Origin: Echinicola soli
Lineage (GTDB): Bacteria; Bacteroidota; Bacteroidia; Cytophagales; Cyclobacteriaceae
Length of the DNA stretch: 64,000 bases
Direction of reading: 5' to 3'
Assembly (NCBI RefSeq): GCF_006575665.1
Contig: NZ_CP041253.1
Span: 2,703,001 to 2,767,000, forward strand
In this document: one piece after another, positions 26,247 through 35,606 of the stretch
Layout: every line of letters starts with the position of its first letter
How positions within the stretch are numbered: the first letter of the stretch is position 1
Translations under genes and position numbers: made by a program
The notes under the pieces: model-generated
Told to the model about the DNA's origin: nothing
Seen by the model: the letters and a program-made list of their open reading frames with translations, nothing else
Database searches by the model: none

Positions 26247-27720
26247 CCTTAATATTGATGAAGAAACTGCCTACTTGTTGGCTATTTATAGAGTATTCAA
26301 ATCTGAATACCTGATCGTAAAAAGTGACCAAGTCTAGCCCAAGGCCATAGCCATAGAGGTATGTATTGGTAAGCGCGGCATTTTCAGGGATGTGGTTACG
26401 GTCGTTTACGTAGCCATGGTCAAAATTGGCACTGAGGTAAGCCCTGATCGGGAAGGTGCTAAATTCCTCGATAGGGATCAGTTTAGAGATATCATAAGCC
26501 ACATCCAGCAGTTTATACCTAAAGCTATTTTTGTGAATGATGGTTTGTTGACCTTCGATCACGTTGATTTCATATCCTCTTATAAAGTCCGGTGAATAAC
26601 CAATACCGCGGACCAAGGTATAGGGTTGGCTGGAGCTGAGGTAGCTGGATGCCGAAATACCCGTTACCAGGTGCGTCTTATCACTAAATCTAAAATACTT
26701 ATTGGCAATCAGTGCAATCTCGGTTTCATTGACATCATCGTTGGTAAAGAGACCATATCTCGTCACTCCTACATTGATAAGTTCACCTTGTGTGGCATAG
26801 GCGATATTATCTCTGCGGTCGTGCTTAAAGTTATAAGAGGCATAGAAATATTTCTGCCGCGTACTGTCATTGAGAAAATAATTAGGGTTTTGGGTCAATA
26901 CATCCTCATGGATTTTGGTATTACTATAGCCAAGGGTGAGGTAGTTGAAATTATAGAAATTACCCCGATAGGTGTACTGCACCGTGGCTCCTAGATTTTT
27001 CCTTAATATGTCCTCTTCCTCATTGGTGTAAAAGACTTGCTTATTATAAGCGGATTTGACGGCGATAGTCTTATTGGTGTTGTAATTGATCCGAAGAGCA
27101 AGACCATGTTCTTGGTCTTTATCGATATAAGGAATGCTGTACACCAGGTCAAAAGCCTGAGTAAAGCCCAGCTGACCCATTACTCTTAGTTTTTCGTTAC
27201 GGCCTCCGACATTATTATGGTTTAGTTTTAAGCCATAATTGACACGGGAAAGATCCCTGTTTTGATTGATCCACCATTCTGAGAAATTTCGGTCAGCGAG
27301 ATCAAAAATAATACTTGGAATAACATACCAGCGCTCTTTTACCGAAACCAGCAGCTCAACTTCTTCATCCTCTACGAATAGCGGAGTGATTTCTACGGAT
27401 GTAAAAAGCTGCAAATTATAAATTCGCTGTTGATCTGTCTTGACCATGGCCAAGAACTCCTCCCAATCATACTCCACACCGGGAGCAACATCCATTTCTC
27501 GGAGAATGATGTTTTTTCTAGTCTTTTCATTGCCTATGATAAACACATTGTGGACCGTTACTTTCTCTGGAGCTTTTAAGGTATTGACCGCTTGGGAGGT
27601 GGTGTCCTCGTTTTGTGCCAAACCACTTGGGCAGTGGGCCAATACCGAACCAATAAGGCATAAAAGTAATAATGTGCTTTTTAGGTATCTTTGCGGTATG
27701 GATAAACGAATTTGTTTCAC
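26236..27720 (-). CDS. POTRA/BamA-TamA-like outer-membrane barrel protein
   Basis: The 494-residue protein has an N-terminal signal region (LKSTLLLLCLIGSVLA), one POTRA domain (about 50-130: KVTVHNVFIIGNEKTRKNII through VELLVSVKERW), and a C-terminal surface-antigen type 16-strand barrel. The motif GYSPDFIRGYE near residue 375 is the typical RGY/F element of the Omp85 superfamily. True BamA has five POTRA domains and is about 800 residues; this short single-POTRA form is a paralogue, and its client is unknown. It precedes the PorV-like and HhH barrel genes in the same direction after a 78-base gap. Confidence 0.85.
   Translation of the reverse strand: MKQIRLSIPQRYLKSTLLLLCLIGSVLAHCPSGLAQNEDTTSQAVNTLKAPEKVTVHNVFIIGNEKTRKNIILREMDVAPGVEYDWEEFLAMVKTDQQRIYNLQLFTSVEITPLFVEDEEVELLVSVKERWYVIPSIIFDLADRNFSEWWINQNRDLSRVNYGLKLNHNNVGGRNEKLRVMGQLGFTQAFDLVYSIPYIDKDQEHGLALRINYNTNKTIAVKSAYNKQVFYTNEEEDILRKNLGATVQYTYRGNFYNFNYLTLGYSNTKIHEDVLTQNPNYFLNDSTRQKYFYASYNFKHDRRDNIAYATQGELINVGVTRYGLFTNDDVNETEIALIANKYFRFSDKTHLVTGISASSYLSSSQPYTLVRGIGYSPDFIRGYEINVIEGQQTIIHKNSFRYKLLDVAYDISKLIPIEEFSTFPIRAYLSANFDHGYVNDRNHIPENAALTNTYLYGYGLGLDLVTFYDQVFRFEYSINSQQVGSFFINIKAPL
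27686..27693 (+). promoter_or_regulatory. Candidate -7 box for yidD
   Basis: TATCTTTG fits TAnnTTTG exactly and lies about 80 bases before the yidD start, inside the 5' end of the opposite gene. No matching -33 TTG is seen. Confidence 0.3.
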
Positions 27721-27773
27721 GTAGTGGAACTATGTTTTATGTTTTGGCCTTTTACTCTCAAATGAACTAAATC

Positions 27774-27995
27774 TTGAAAACTATTTTAAGAAAAATAGCG
27801 ATTTTTCCAGTGTTGCTTTATCAGTACTTGATCTCGCCAATGTTTCCAGGAGCTTGTAGGTATACGCCCACTTGTAGCCAATATACGAAAGAGGCAATTC
27901 TCAAACACGGCATAATCAAAGGAGGATGGCTGGGGATCAAACGCATTGCCAGCTGCCATCCATGGGGAGGCCATGGTCATGACCCCGTTCCTTAA
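27774..27995 (+). CDS. yidD: Membrane protein insertion efficiency factor YidD
   Basis: YidD is a small inner-membrane-associated protein that helps YidC-dependent membrane insertion. The 73-residue ORF has the complete signature: a hydrophobic N-terminus, then [19 protein letters not shown] (conserved cysteines in [10 protein letters not shown]), and the C-terminal [17 protein letters not shown]. The start is TTG 27774, because the only nearby ATG (27764) leads at once into a stop. It is convergent with lgt; the two stop codons overlap in the palindrome TTAA (27992-27995). Confidence 0.95.
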   Translation: MKTILRKIAIFPVLLYQYLISPMFPGACRYTPTCSQYTKEAILKHGIIKGGWLGIKRIASCHPWGGHGHDPVP

Positions 27996-29095
27996 TTATG
28001 TTTGGCCGGATTGCCTGTTTTCAGGGCCCTTATAACGAGAATAATGCCTCCCAAAACCAATGGAATACTCAGTGTCTGGCCCATATTTAGGGAGAGGTTC
28101 TCTTCGAAGTCTACTTGATTTTCTTTAAAGAATTCCCAAACGAACCGCATTCCAAAGACTGTAATTAGAAACAATCCCAGCAGCAGGCCATCAGGGAGCC
28201 GCTCTTTGTATTTATTCCAAAGGAGATAGAGGATCAAGAAAATGATGAAGTAGGAAATGGACTCGTAGATTTGTGTCGGGTGTTTGGTAAGTCCAAAGGT
28301 ACGGATAGTGGCCAAGTAGTGGTCACCTTCATCTTTCAGGTCGTAATCCAAGGGCGTGTCTGCAGGCTCAGCCATGTATTTTTCAGAACTATTAAACTTG
28401 GTCAGGACGTATTTGACATCATTTTCCAAGGTTCTCCTTAAGTCAGCTTCCTGGTAATTCCCTTTTTTTATTTCGATGTCAATATTTACAGGGACGTGAC
28501 CGTTCCCTTGTAGTTCTCCATTGCGGTCATCTGGTTTATAGGCAGAAACATGCTCCACAGGGACGTTGAGGGTCCCCAAGATTTCTTCTGTGCTATGGGC
28601 ATAGACAAAGCCATTGTCGGTTTCGGTAGGCTTGCCGCCTATTTCTGAATTCATGAGGTTCCCAAATCTGATCAGCGCCCCCGTCATGGCCACTACGATG
28701 ACAATTCTGTCCACTACCCAAAGGTAGCGCTGCTTCGGTGTATTGCGAACGTAGAGCCAGAGAGCTATCAAAATGGCTATGGCAGCACCATGGCTGGCAA
28801 GTCCACCTTCCCAGACCTTTAGGATTTCGATAGGATTGCTGAGGTATTTTTCGGGTTCATAAAACAAGACATGCCCTAAACGAGCACCTATGATGGTAGC
28901 CACGACCATATAGATGGTCAATTTATCTACTAATCGTTCGTCATGGCCTTCTTTTTTAAAGAGGTAGATGACGATTTGCTGGGAAATGATAAAGCCAAGG
29001 GCAAATAAAAGGCTGTACCACCTGATCCGATCAAAACCTGGAAAAACAGCTGGGTTAGGGCTCCAGACTACGTAATCTAAAATAATGCTGATCAT
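27992..29095 (-). CDS. lgt: Prolipoprotein diacylglyceryl transferase
   Basis: Lgt transfers diacylglycerol to the lipobox Cys of prelipoproteins in the inner membrane, the first step of lipoprotein maturation. It serves the several lipoproteins in this window. The hallmark segment [15 protein letters not shown] (conserved R-x-G-N-x-x-N-x-E) is present, as are HGAAIAIL (catalytic His region) and HPTQIYES (HPTQLYE motif). The protein is 367 residues against about 290 in E. coli. The extra 80-90 residues lie between the RFGN segment and HPTQIYE, in the periplasmic loop, an insertion I believe is common in Bacteroidota. It follows nadE with a 32-base gap. Confidence 0.96.
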   Translation of the reverse strand: MISIILDYVVWSPNPAVFPGFDRIRWYSLLFALGFIISQQIVIYLFKKEGHDERLVDKLTIYMVVATIIGARLGHVLFYEPEKYLSNPIEILKVWEGGLASHGAAIAILIALWLYVRNTPKQRYLWVVDRIVIVVAMTGALIRFGNLMNSEIGGKPTETDNGFVYAHSTEEILGTLNVPVEHVSAYKPDDRNGELQGNGHVPVNIDIEIKKGNYQEADLRRTLENDVKYVLTKFNSSEKYMAEPADTPLDYDLKDEGDHYLATIRTFGLTKHPTQIYESISYFIIFLILYLLWNKYKERLPDGLLLGLFLITVFGMRFVWEFFKENQVDFEENLSLNMGQTLSIPLVLGGIILVIRALKTGNPAKHN

Positions 29096-29127
29096 TGGTC
29101 TAGTTAGTTTCTGCTAAGATAGTTTTA

Positions 29128-30981
29128 TTATTCATCTATTTGATCCAATTCATATAATTCTTCTGTGAAGCCTCCAGACAATATCGGAAACCTGCACCAG
29201 GTTTTCGGATCCACGTTAAAGTCATCCAGGTGGAAGGATGGTGCCAAGCGTTCCCGCTTCCACTGGTTCCTGGACCACAGACGGAAGAATTTATGGATGT
29301 ATTTTTTTAGTTGAACGGGAGAAATGTCCAGTTCTTGTTTCAAGATCAGGTAAATATCGGCAGGTTTTCGTCTGTCACGAATGGCGAGTCGTTCGATTTC
29401 CACGATCACAGGATAGGGCATGAGGTCCTGCTCATCTGTTTGATGCTGTTCCCGGGGCCTTAGTTCTGCTGTGGGTTGTAGGGAATTGACTTTTTGAAGA
29501 CCAGTGTACCCCAATGACTTCTCGGCCCATTGTAACCACTGTAGGATAAACTCCTTGTCCACTGCGGCAATGGGAGAGATGCTACCGCTGGTATCACCAT
29601 CCATTGTGGCATAACCCACATCTCCTTCGCTCCTGTTGGAGGTCGCGAGGAGGAGAGCGTTGTTCAGGTTAGCGAGCATCCAGATTACCGGAGCCCTGAC
29701 CCTGGCTTGGATGTTTTGGAGGGCAATGTCATCATGGTCCCATGTGAGCTGACGACCGATGGCTTTTTCTATCTTCTGTGTATAGGAACTTACTTCCTCT
29801 GAAATCTTCCAATCATAAAAGGTGGCGCCTAGGCTTTCTGCCAGGCTACGTGCACTGGCCAAGGTATCCTCTGAGGAATTTTCTGAGCCTTGATAGGCGG
29901 TGGTGAGGATTTTTTTGACTACTCCTTTTAGTGGGGCTTCCGAAGGGATTTCATGTTTTAAACGGGCTCTTTCTAAGAAGGCGTCCAAGCCCAGTTCAGA
30001 GAAACCCCGATTGACCATTTCGGCCACTAGTGTCGCTATGGAGGAGGAATCGGCACCGCCGGATAGCGAAAGGACAAAGCCTGTGCTCCTGCTTTTTCGC
30101 ATGTAATCAAACAGTGCCAAGCAAACTGCTGCGGTGAATTCCTCATTTTTGTTATGCACCGATTTGATCGCTTCCAAAGACTTGGCATCTTTTGAAAATT
30201 CGAACCCGCGAACTTGATAAGGCCGGAAGGAAAGGAGCGGGTTTTTAAGGAGGAGTTTACCATCTTTGGCGGCGAGTATTTCACCATCAAAGATCATTCT
30301 ACCGGCTTCATTTCCCAAAAGGTTCACATAAAAGTATGTGGCGTTCAGTGCTATGCTACTTTCAGTGACCAGCTCTTCCCTGTGGGCACTTTTACCCATG
30401 GCAAAATGACTGGCACTGGGATTAAATATCAAATTTACCTGCCGGTCCTTTAGGCGATACCCTGGGCGTAGATCTCCCCGCCAGGCATCTTCACATATCT
30501 CAAAACCATAGGTGATTCCTTTTTTGTCAAAGACAATGTCACCAAAGGGGATACTTTCACCAAAAAAATCCAGCGTCGTTATCTTTCCAGCTGTCCAAGA
30601 GCTAAACCAACGAAACTCATAATGAACCCCATCGATAGCTAGAAATTGCTTGGCCATGACCCCCAGTACCTTTTCGGCCTCTAACACAGCGGTGCAGTTA
30701 TAGAGTATCTCCCCGATCCGAACAGGCAGCCCTATACAGATGGTAATATCTTTGGTGTAAGGAAGCAGCCTTTTAAGTTGTTCCAGTGATTTTTCCGGAT
30801 ACCATTTGCTCAAAAACAAGTCCTCACTGCCATAGCCTGTAATGGCCAGCTCGGGAAAGCACAGTAACTCAATGCCTTGTGATTTGGCTTCTTCGATGGC
30901 ATTGGTGATATTTTTAAGGTTGCCTTCCCAGTCTAATGGGGTTTGGTTGACGGTGGCTCCACCTATTTTCAAGATCGACAT
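29128..30981 (-). CDS. nadE: Glutamine-dependent NAD+ synthetase
   Basis: NadE makes NAD+ from nicotinate adenine dinucleotide using ammonia cut from glutamine by its own N-terminal nitrilase-like domain. The glutaminase triad is visible: Glu44 in FPELAITGYG, Lys111 in AKQFLAIDG and Cys163 in FEICEDAWRG. The synthetase ATP-binding P-loop is SGGADSS (307-313). The 617-residue length fits the two-domain form. The ORF is open upstream to 31044, but the ATG at 30981 (SILKIGGATVNQTPLDWEGN) matches the usual start of the nitrilase fold. It lies between rnc and lgt in the same direction. Confidence 0.96.
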   Translation of the reverse strand: MSILKIGGATVNQTPLDWEGNLKNITNAIEEAKSQGIELLCFPELAITGYGSEDLFLSKWYPEKSLEQLKRLLPYTKDITICIGLPVRIGEILYNCTAVLEAEKVLGVMAKQFLAIDGVHYEFRWFSSWTAGKITTLDFFGESIPFGDIVFDKKGITYGFEICEDAWRGDLRPGYRLKDRQVNLIFNPSASHFAMGKSAHREELVTESSIALNATYFYVNLLGNEAGRMIFDGEILAAKDGKLLLKNPLLSFRPYQVRGFEFSKDAKSLEAIKSVHNKNEEFTAAVCLALFDYMRKSRSTGFVLSLSGGADSSSIATLVAEMVNRGFSELGLDAFLERARLKHEIPSEAPLKGVVKKILTTAYQGSENSSEDTLASARSLAESLGATFYDWKISEEVSSYTQKIEKAIGRQLTWDHDDIALQNIQARVRAPVIWMLANLNNALLLATSNRSEGDVGYATMDGDTSGSISPIAAVDKEFILQWLQWAEKSLGYTGLQKVNSLQPTAELRPREQHQTDEQDLMPYPVIVEIERLAIRDRRKPADIYLILKQELDISPVQLKKYIHKFFRLWSRNQWKRERLAPSFHLDDFNVDPKTWCRFPILSGGFTEELYELDQIDE

Positions 30982-31070
30982 ATAGCAAGGTAAATTTGAA
31001 GTTGACTTTCTCCATGTTTGGAAGGAAAGGTCGTTCAAAACCAATTAACATAAGTGGCAAATATAGGGTT

Positions 31071-31814
31071 CTATAAGGCCAATTTTAGTTTTTCGCAGGC
31101 ATTTTTTGCAGCTTCTTGTTCTGCTTTCTTTTTTGTGGAGCCTGTTCCTTCTGTGAAAATCTCGTCTTCGATCTTCAGTTCGATCGTAAATTCCTTGAAT
31201 CGCTGTGTTCCAGTGACAGATTTCAGGAAAAATTCGACTTCTTTATTTTCCCGTTGCGACCATTCAATGATCTTGCTTTTGAAGTTGGTGACAGTGGTGA
31301 TGATATTATCCAAATCGAAATAGGGGGACAGGATTTTGGTGAGGATAAAGTGTCGGCAAAAAATGTACCCCCGATCAAGGTACACTGCTCCCACCAGTGC
31401 TTCCAACGTGTCACCATAGATTGATTTGTGAGAATAAAGTCCTTTGCCCGAAAGGTCTGATTCGACTATATTGGACAAACCTATTTTTTGTCCCACCCGA
31501 TTGAGTGATTCTCTGTTGACGATCCGTGAGCGCGTTTCTGTCAGGAAGCCTTCGTCCCTGTAGGGGAACTTGATGAAAAGATGTTCTGCCACGACTGCTC
31601 CCAGTACAGCATCTCCAAGAAATTCGAGACGTTCGTTAGAAGCTTTTACACCATGCTTGATCTCTTCTGCAGCAGAAGAGTGGCGCACGGCGAGCTTGAA
31701 CAATGACAAATTTAAAGGCTTGCTGCCTACCATTAACTTGATGGCAGCAGCAAGCCTTTTATCTTTTTTGTTATACAGTAGTTCGTGTAATCTGAGTTTT
31801 CGAAATATTTTCAA
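31071..31814 (-). CDS. rnc: Ribonuclease III
   Basis: RNase III cuts double-stranded RNA, including rRNA precursors. The 247-residue protein has the catalytic signature NERLEFLGDAVLG (about 60-72), the second acidic motif GDTLEALVGAVYLD (about 134-147), and a C-terminal double-stranded RNA-binding domain (about 175-247, ending GTGSTKKKAEQEAAKNACEKL). It follows fabF after seven bases, the standard acpP-fabF-rnc order, and is probably co-transcribed. Confidence 0.97.
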   Translation of the reverse strand: MKIFRKLRLHELLYNKKDKRLAAAIKLMVGSKPLNLSLFKLAVRHSSAAEEIKHGVKASNERLEFLGDAVLGAVVAEHLFIKFPYRDEGFLTETRSRIVNRESLNRVGQKIGLSNIVESDLSGKGLYSHKSIYGDTLEALVGAVYLDRGYIFCRHFILTKILSPYFDLDNIITTVTNFKSKIIEWSQRENKEVEFFLKSVTGTQRFKEFTIELKIEDEIFTEGTGSTKKKAEQEAAKNACEKLKLAL

Positions 31815-31821
31815 GGTCGGT

Positions 31822-33075
31822 TTACTCAGTTAATTTTTTGAAAATGACAGATGCATTGTGCCCGCCAAATCCAAAGGTATTACTCAAAGCTACATTTACT
31901 TCCCTCTCCTGAGCCTTGTTGAAAGTCAAGTTCAGCTTTTCATCAAACGCTTCGTCTTTGGTGAAGTGGTTGATGGTCGGCGGTACCAGGTTATGATTGA
32001 TGGCCATGATGGAGGCGATTGCCTCAATGGCACCTGCGGCCCCTAGAAGGTGGCCTGTCATTGATTTGGTACTGCTGATGTTAAGATCGTAAGCATGTTC
32101 GCCAAAAACGCGTTGTATGGCTTTGATTTCGCTTACATCACCCAATGGAGTGGATGTACCGTGTACATTGATGTAATCTACCTCTTCCGGTTTTATCCCA
32201 GCATCTTCCAGCGCGAATTTCATTACATTTCCGGCTCCGACTCCTTCCGGATGCGGGGCAGTAATGTGGTGGGCGTCCGCAGACATACCACTTCCGATGA
32301 TTTCGGCATAGATTTTTGCTCCACGTGCTTTGGCGTGTTCGTATTCTTCCAGGATAATGGCTCCTGCTCCTTCTCCAAGGACAAAACCATCACGGTCTTT
32401 GTCAAATGGACGGGAGGCTGTTTCTGGAGCATCATTTCTCTGAGAAAGTGCTTTCAGCGCATTGAACCCTCCTACACCGGCTTCTGTGACTGCTGCTTCC
32501 GAACCTCCCGAGACAAAGACGTTGGCCTTGCCCAGTCGGATGTAGTTATAAGCATCGATCAGCGCATTGGTGCCTGAGGCACATGCTGAAACGGTCACGA
32601 AATTTGGTCCTTGGAGTCCATATTTCATGGAAATAAATCCTGCGCTGATATCAGCGATCATTTTGGGAATAAAGAACGGATTAAAGCGAGGTGTTCCATC
32701 ACCTGTAGCAAAACTGGCTACTTCGTCCTGAAAAGTCTTCAAGCCACCAATTCCAGATCCCCAAATCACACCGGCCTTGCTAAGGTCTATCTTGTCAAGG
32801 TCCAGTCCAGAATCCTTCATGGCTTCCTCAGATGCAATAACAGCATACTGAGTGAAAGGATCCATTTTCCGGGCTTCTTTCCTATCAATAAATTGCTCGA
32901 TGTCGAGGTTTTTGACCTCGCAAGCAAATTGAGTCTTGAATTGTGAGGCGTCGAATCTAGTAATAGGAGCAGCACCACTCACACCATTAGCAAGTCCCTT
33001 CCAATATTCCGGAACGGTATTGCCTAATGGCGTAAGGGCGCCTAAACCTGTTACTACAACTCTTTTTAAATTCAT
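31822..33075 (-). CDS. fabF: Beta-ketoacyl-ACP synthase II
   Basis: FabF elongates fatty acids by condensing acyl chains with malonyl-ACP. The 417-residue protein has the active-site Cys165 in TVSACASGTN and the two catalytic His in INVHGTSTPLGD and STKSMTGHLLGAAG. Length and motifs are standard. It sits 22 bases after acpP and 7 before rnc, in one operon. This is primary metabolism, unlike the ketosynthase inside the hybrid megasynthase, whose Cys motif (VYSACSTSL) is clearly different. Confidence 0.97.
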   Translation of the reverse strand: MNLKRVVVTGLGALTPLGNTVPEYWKGLANGVSGAAPITRFDASQFKTQFACEVKNLDIEQFIDRKEARKMDPFTQYAVIASEEAMKDSGLDLDKIDLSKAGVIWGSGIGGLKTFQDEVASFATGDGTPRFNPFFIPKMIADISAGFISMKYGLQGPNFVTVSACASGTNALIDAYNYIRLGKANVFVSGGSEAAVTEAGVGGFNALKALSQRNDAPETASRPFDKDRDGFVLGEGAGAIILEEYEHAKARGAKIYAEIIGSGMSADAHHITAPHPEGVGAGNVMKFALEDAGIKPEEVDYINVHGTSTPLGDVSEIKAIQRVFGEHAYDLNISSTKSMTGHLLGAAGAIEAIASIMAINHNLVPPTINHFTKDEAFDEKLNLTFNKAQEREVNVALSNTFGFGGHNASVIFKKLTE

Positions 33076-33097
33076 AAATGAATTTTGAGTAGTTAAA

Positions 33098-33334
33098 TTA
33101 TTTTACGTTTGCTTCCAGGTAGCTTACTGCTTGACCTACAGTGCCGATTTGCTCGGCTTGGTCATCTGGAATAGAAATGTTGAATTCTTTTTCGAATTCC
33201 ATGATAAGCTCAACCGTATCCAAAGAGTCAGCGCCAAGATCATTAGTGAAGCTTGCTTCAGGAGTTACTTCAGATTCTTCTACGCCTAACTTATCCACGA
33301 TAATGGCTTTTACTTTTTGTGCAATTTCAGACAT
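33098..33334 (-). CDS. acpP: Acyl carrier protein
   Basis: This 78-residue acidic four-helix protein carries growing fatty-acyl chains on a phosphopantetheine arm attached to Ser37 in [11 protein letters not shown]. Its size, the DSL motif and its position directly before fabF are standard. It is the first gene of the acpP-fabF-rnc unit. Confidence 0.98.
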   Translation of the reverse strand: MSEIAQKVKAIIVDKLGVEESEVTPEASFTNDLGADSLDTVELIMEFEKEFNISIPDDQAEQIGTVGQAVSYLEANVK

Positions 33335-33363
33335 TTTGTGATTAGTTTAGTTAAAACACTTCG

Positions 33364-33395
33364 CAAAGAAATATATTTAATACCTTAATGTCAAA
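33364..33395 (-). promoter_or_regulatory. Candidate acpP operon promoter
   Basis: On the minus strand a TTTGACA -33 region (33389-33395) is followed after 17 bases by TTTCTTTG (33364-33371), one mismatch from TAnnTTTG. It lies about 30 bases before the start codon. Confidence 0.45.
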
Positions 33396-33434
33396 AAAAA
33401 CCGTTAACTAAATTTAAGATATTCCGATGAAACA

Positions 33435-33463
33435 TTGAAGTTGAGCAATAATTTTTAATTTTG
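33435..33463 (+). promoter_or_regulatory. Candidate promoter of the IPExxxVDY gene and pyk
   Basis: TTG (33435-33437), an 18-base spacer and TAATTTTG (33456-33463) match the Bacteroidota sigma-factor consensus exactly. The start codon follows 23 bases later. Confidence 0.55.
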
Positions 33464-33485
33464 TTGTTCTAAAAATCCTTCCTTC

Positions 33486-33914
33486 ATGAGGAAAACAAAA
33501 CTCCAGGTAGAGCACGATTATGAATTTGATCTTTTGGGTCTGGTAGCTCCTTTAAAGGACTATAAGATGGCCTGGGTGGTGAATAGTTCCCTGGGTATCA
33601 GGATGATAAAAATTGGCGATTTTGAATTGGATTTCTTAAATCAGCCCGGACTCATAATTTCTCGGTACATATTGGAAAAAGATCATGGCTATATTCAGTT
33701 ATTAAAGAACCGTTCTTTTTCAGATTCGGGACAAACGCTGTATCTTGTGCCGGAATTAAAGATTATGGATTATTTTCTCCTACTTCAGGATTTCACCCAG
33801 GAGACTGACCTTAATCACTGTATTGGTCAGCTGTCTCAAAGCAACTATGTGCAAAACGTGGTGAAACTGGATGTGGCCAAGCTGAAGTCAAAAGAGAACC
33901 TATTAACCTATTAA
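33486..33914 (+). CDS. IPExxxVDY family protein
   Basis: This 142-residue protein of unknown function belongs to a family restricted, as far as I know, to Bacteroidota. Its C-terminal half has the name-giving pattern here as LVPELKIMDYFLLL (P-E-x3-x-D-Y). No signal peptide, membrane helix or catalytic motif is visible, so it is likely cytoplasmic. It precedes pyk by 19 bases, the usual association, and the two probably share a promoter; a link to central metabolism is a guess based only on this neighbourhood. Confidence 0.85.
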   Translation: MRKTKLQVEHDYEFDLLGLVAPLKDYKMAWVVNSSLGIRMIKIGDFELDFLNQPGLIISRYILEKDHGYIQLLKNRSFSDSGQTLYLVPELKIMDYFLLLQDFTQETDLNHCIGQLSQSNYVQNVVKLDVAKLKSKENLLTY

Positions 33915-33933
33915 ATATTATAATATACAAACA

Positions 33934-35370
33934 ATGAACTTACCCATCGCGAATAAGAAAACCAAGATTTTGGCTACTGTTGGGCCTGCTTCAAACAACG
34001 AAGAGACGCTTAAAGAGCTGGTAAAGGCCGGCGTGAATGTGTTCAGGCTGAATTTTTCCCATGGTAACCATGAAGGGCATGCCGAAGTTATCCAAATGAT
34101 CCGTAAGATCAACAAGGATTATGGATTGAATGTAGGGATCTTGCAGGATTTGCAAGGCCCTAAGATCAGAGTAGGTGAAGTGGAAAATAACGGTGTGGAG
34201 ATCAAAGAGGGTGATCCGATTACCATTACCAATGAAGCAGTAGTAGGAACCTCATCTTTAGTAAGTACCGTTTACCAAAACCTCCCGGGGGATGTAGTTC
34301 CTGGTGACAGAATCCTGATTGACGATGGAAACCTTGAGGTGTCCGTGAACAGTACGGATGGAAAGAATGTAAACTGTACAGTGATACATGGTGGAATCTT
34401 GAAATCCAGAAAAGGCATCAATCTTCCCAATACCAAAGTAAGTGCTCCCTCCCTGACAGAAAAGGATATTGAGGACTTGGCCTTTGGGCTGGAGAAAGAA
34501 GTGGACTGGATTGCACTTTCTTTTGTCCGTTCTGCTGAAGATATCATTGATCTCAAGAAGAGGATCGATGCCAAAGGCAAGGCGTGTAAAATCGTTGCAA
34601 AAATAGAGAAGCCAGAGGCACTGGACAATATTGATGAAATTATCGAAGTCACTGACGGCGTGATGGTGGCCCGTGGTGACCTTGGTGTAGAAGTGCCAAT
34701 GGAAATGGTGCCACTGTGGCAAAAAAGAATAGTAGAAAAATGTAAACAAGCCAGTAAACCTGTAATCATCGCTACGCAGATGCTGGAAAGCATGATCCAA
34801 AATCCACGTCCTACCCGTGCTGAAACCAATGACGTGGCAAATGCTGTGCTCGATGGTGCTGATGCAGTGATGCTTTCTGCCGAGACGGCTTCAGGTGCTT
34901 ACCCTATTCATGCCGTAGAAGCGATGACCAAGGTGATCCAGTACGTAGAGAACAATTCCGATGTCTATCATTACCTCTATGACATCCCGGAGAAAAGTGA
35001 TTATTTCGTAAGCAATAATGTCATCATGATGGCTTCTGGCCTGTCCAAAAACGTCAATGCAAAGGCTATCGTCGGAATCACAGCTTCTGGATTTACCGCT
35101 TTTAGGATCGCTTCCCACAGACCATTTGCCAAAAACTTTGTGTTTACGCACAATAAGACGCTGATCACCCAGCTTAGCTTGGTGTGGGGCGTGACGGCTT
35201 ATTTCTTCGAAGGAAAGCAAGTGTCCACTGATGATACCATTACATTTATCCAAGATACCCTGAAGGAAAGTGGGCATCTGAAAGTGGGCGATATCATGAT
35301 CAATACCGCAAGCATGCCGCTACAGGACAAAGGCAAAACTAATATGCTAAAAATCCACATGGTGGAATAG
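33934..35370 (+). CDS. pyk: Pyruvate kinase
   Basis: Pyruvate kinase converts phosphoenolpyruvate and ADP to pyruvate and ATP, the last step of glycolysis. The 478-residue protein has KTKILATVGPAS at the N-terminus, the substrate/cation site VFRLNFSHG, the active-site block DWIALSFVRS, the catalytic-Lys signature KIVAKIEKPEAL (PROSITE-type IEKPE), and GDLGVEVPMEMV. Length and order of motifs are standard for the homotetrameric enzyme. It is preceded by the IPExxxVDY gene and followed by a clear terminator. Confidence 0.97.
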   Translation: MNLPIANKKTKILATVGPASNNEETLKELVKAGVNVFRLNFSHGNHEGHAEVIQMIRKINKDYGLNVGILQDLQGPKIRVGEVENNGVEIKEGDPITITNEAVVGTSSLVSTVYQNLPGDVVPGDRILIDDGNLEVSVNSTDGKNVNCTVIHGGILKSRKGINLPNTKVSAPSLTEKDIEDLAFGLEKEVDWIALSFVRSAEDIIDLKKRIDAKGKACKIVAKIEKPEALDNIDEIIEVTDGVMVARGDLGVEVPMEMVPLWQKRIVEKCKQASKPVIIATQMLESMIQNPRPTRAETNDVANAVLDGADAVMLSAETASGAYPIHAVEAMTKVIQYVENNSDVYHYLYDIPEKSDYFVSNNVIMMASGLSKNVNAKAIVGITASGFTAFRIASHRPFAKNFVFTHNKTLITQLSLVWGVTAYFFEGKQVSTDDTITFIQDTLKESGHLKVGDIMINTASMPLQDKGKTNMLKIHMVE

Positions 35371-35400
35371 GCAATCTTTTTCGTGAAAATTCATTCAAAG

Positions 35401-35428
35401 GCACCTTGAGCAATCAGGGTGCTTTTTT
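35401..35428 (+). terminator. Terminator of pyk
   Basis: GCACCTTGA (35401-35409) pairs with TCAGGGTGC (35414-35422) with one mismatch and a short loop; six Ts follow. Confidence 0.85.
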
Positions 35429-35498
35429 GCTGGGTAAATCATGTGTTTTTGGCCAAATTTAGTCGTTTTTTGCTCTAGCATTCAAATCTGGGAGGATA

Positions 35499-35506
35499 TA
35501 TCTTTG
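35499..35506 (+). promoter_or_regulatory. Candidate -7 box for the lipoprotein peptidase gene
   Basis: TATCTTTG matches TAnnTTTG. The nearest TTG (35470-35472) is 26 bases upstream, a little far. The probable start ATG 35564 is about 57 bases downstream. Confidence 0.4.
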
Positions 35507-35563
35507 CTTATAACTCTATGACTGTCATTGAGTTGTTTTGTTAACTGTTTAACCTTTACTTTT

Positions 35564-35606
35564 ATGAAAATTTTATCCCCCCCCTATTTCAAGGCTTGGC
35601 CTTCCT
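35564..35606 (+). other. C8 tract breaking the signal peptide of the peptidase gene
   Basis: ATG 35564 is followed by AAAATTTTAT and eight consecutive Cs (35577-35584). In the present sequence this ATG is one base out of frame with the downstream lipoprotein ORF. With seven Cs the frames join and give MKILSPPISRLGLPLMLAML then TLIYGC, a complete lipoprotein signal peptide with lipobox. The gene therefore is either off in this clone through slippage, or the run was mis-called. Confidence 0.65.

Noticed and set aside
34272..34829. 185-residue antisense ORF inside pyk, with several similar ones
   Set aside because: It is a shadow of the codon pattern of pyk; low-complexity Ser-rich protein with no motif.
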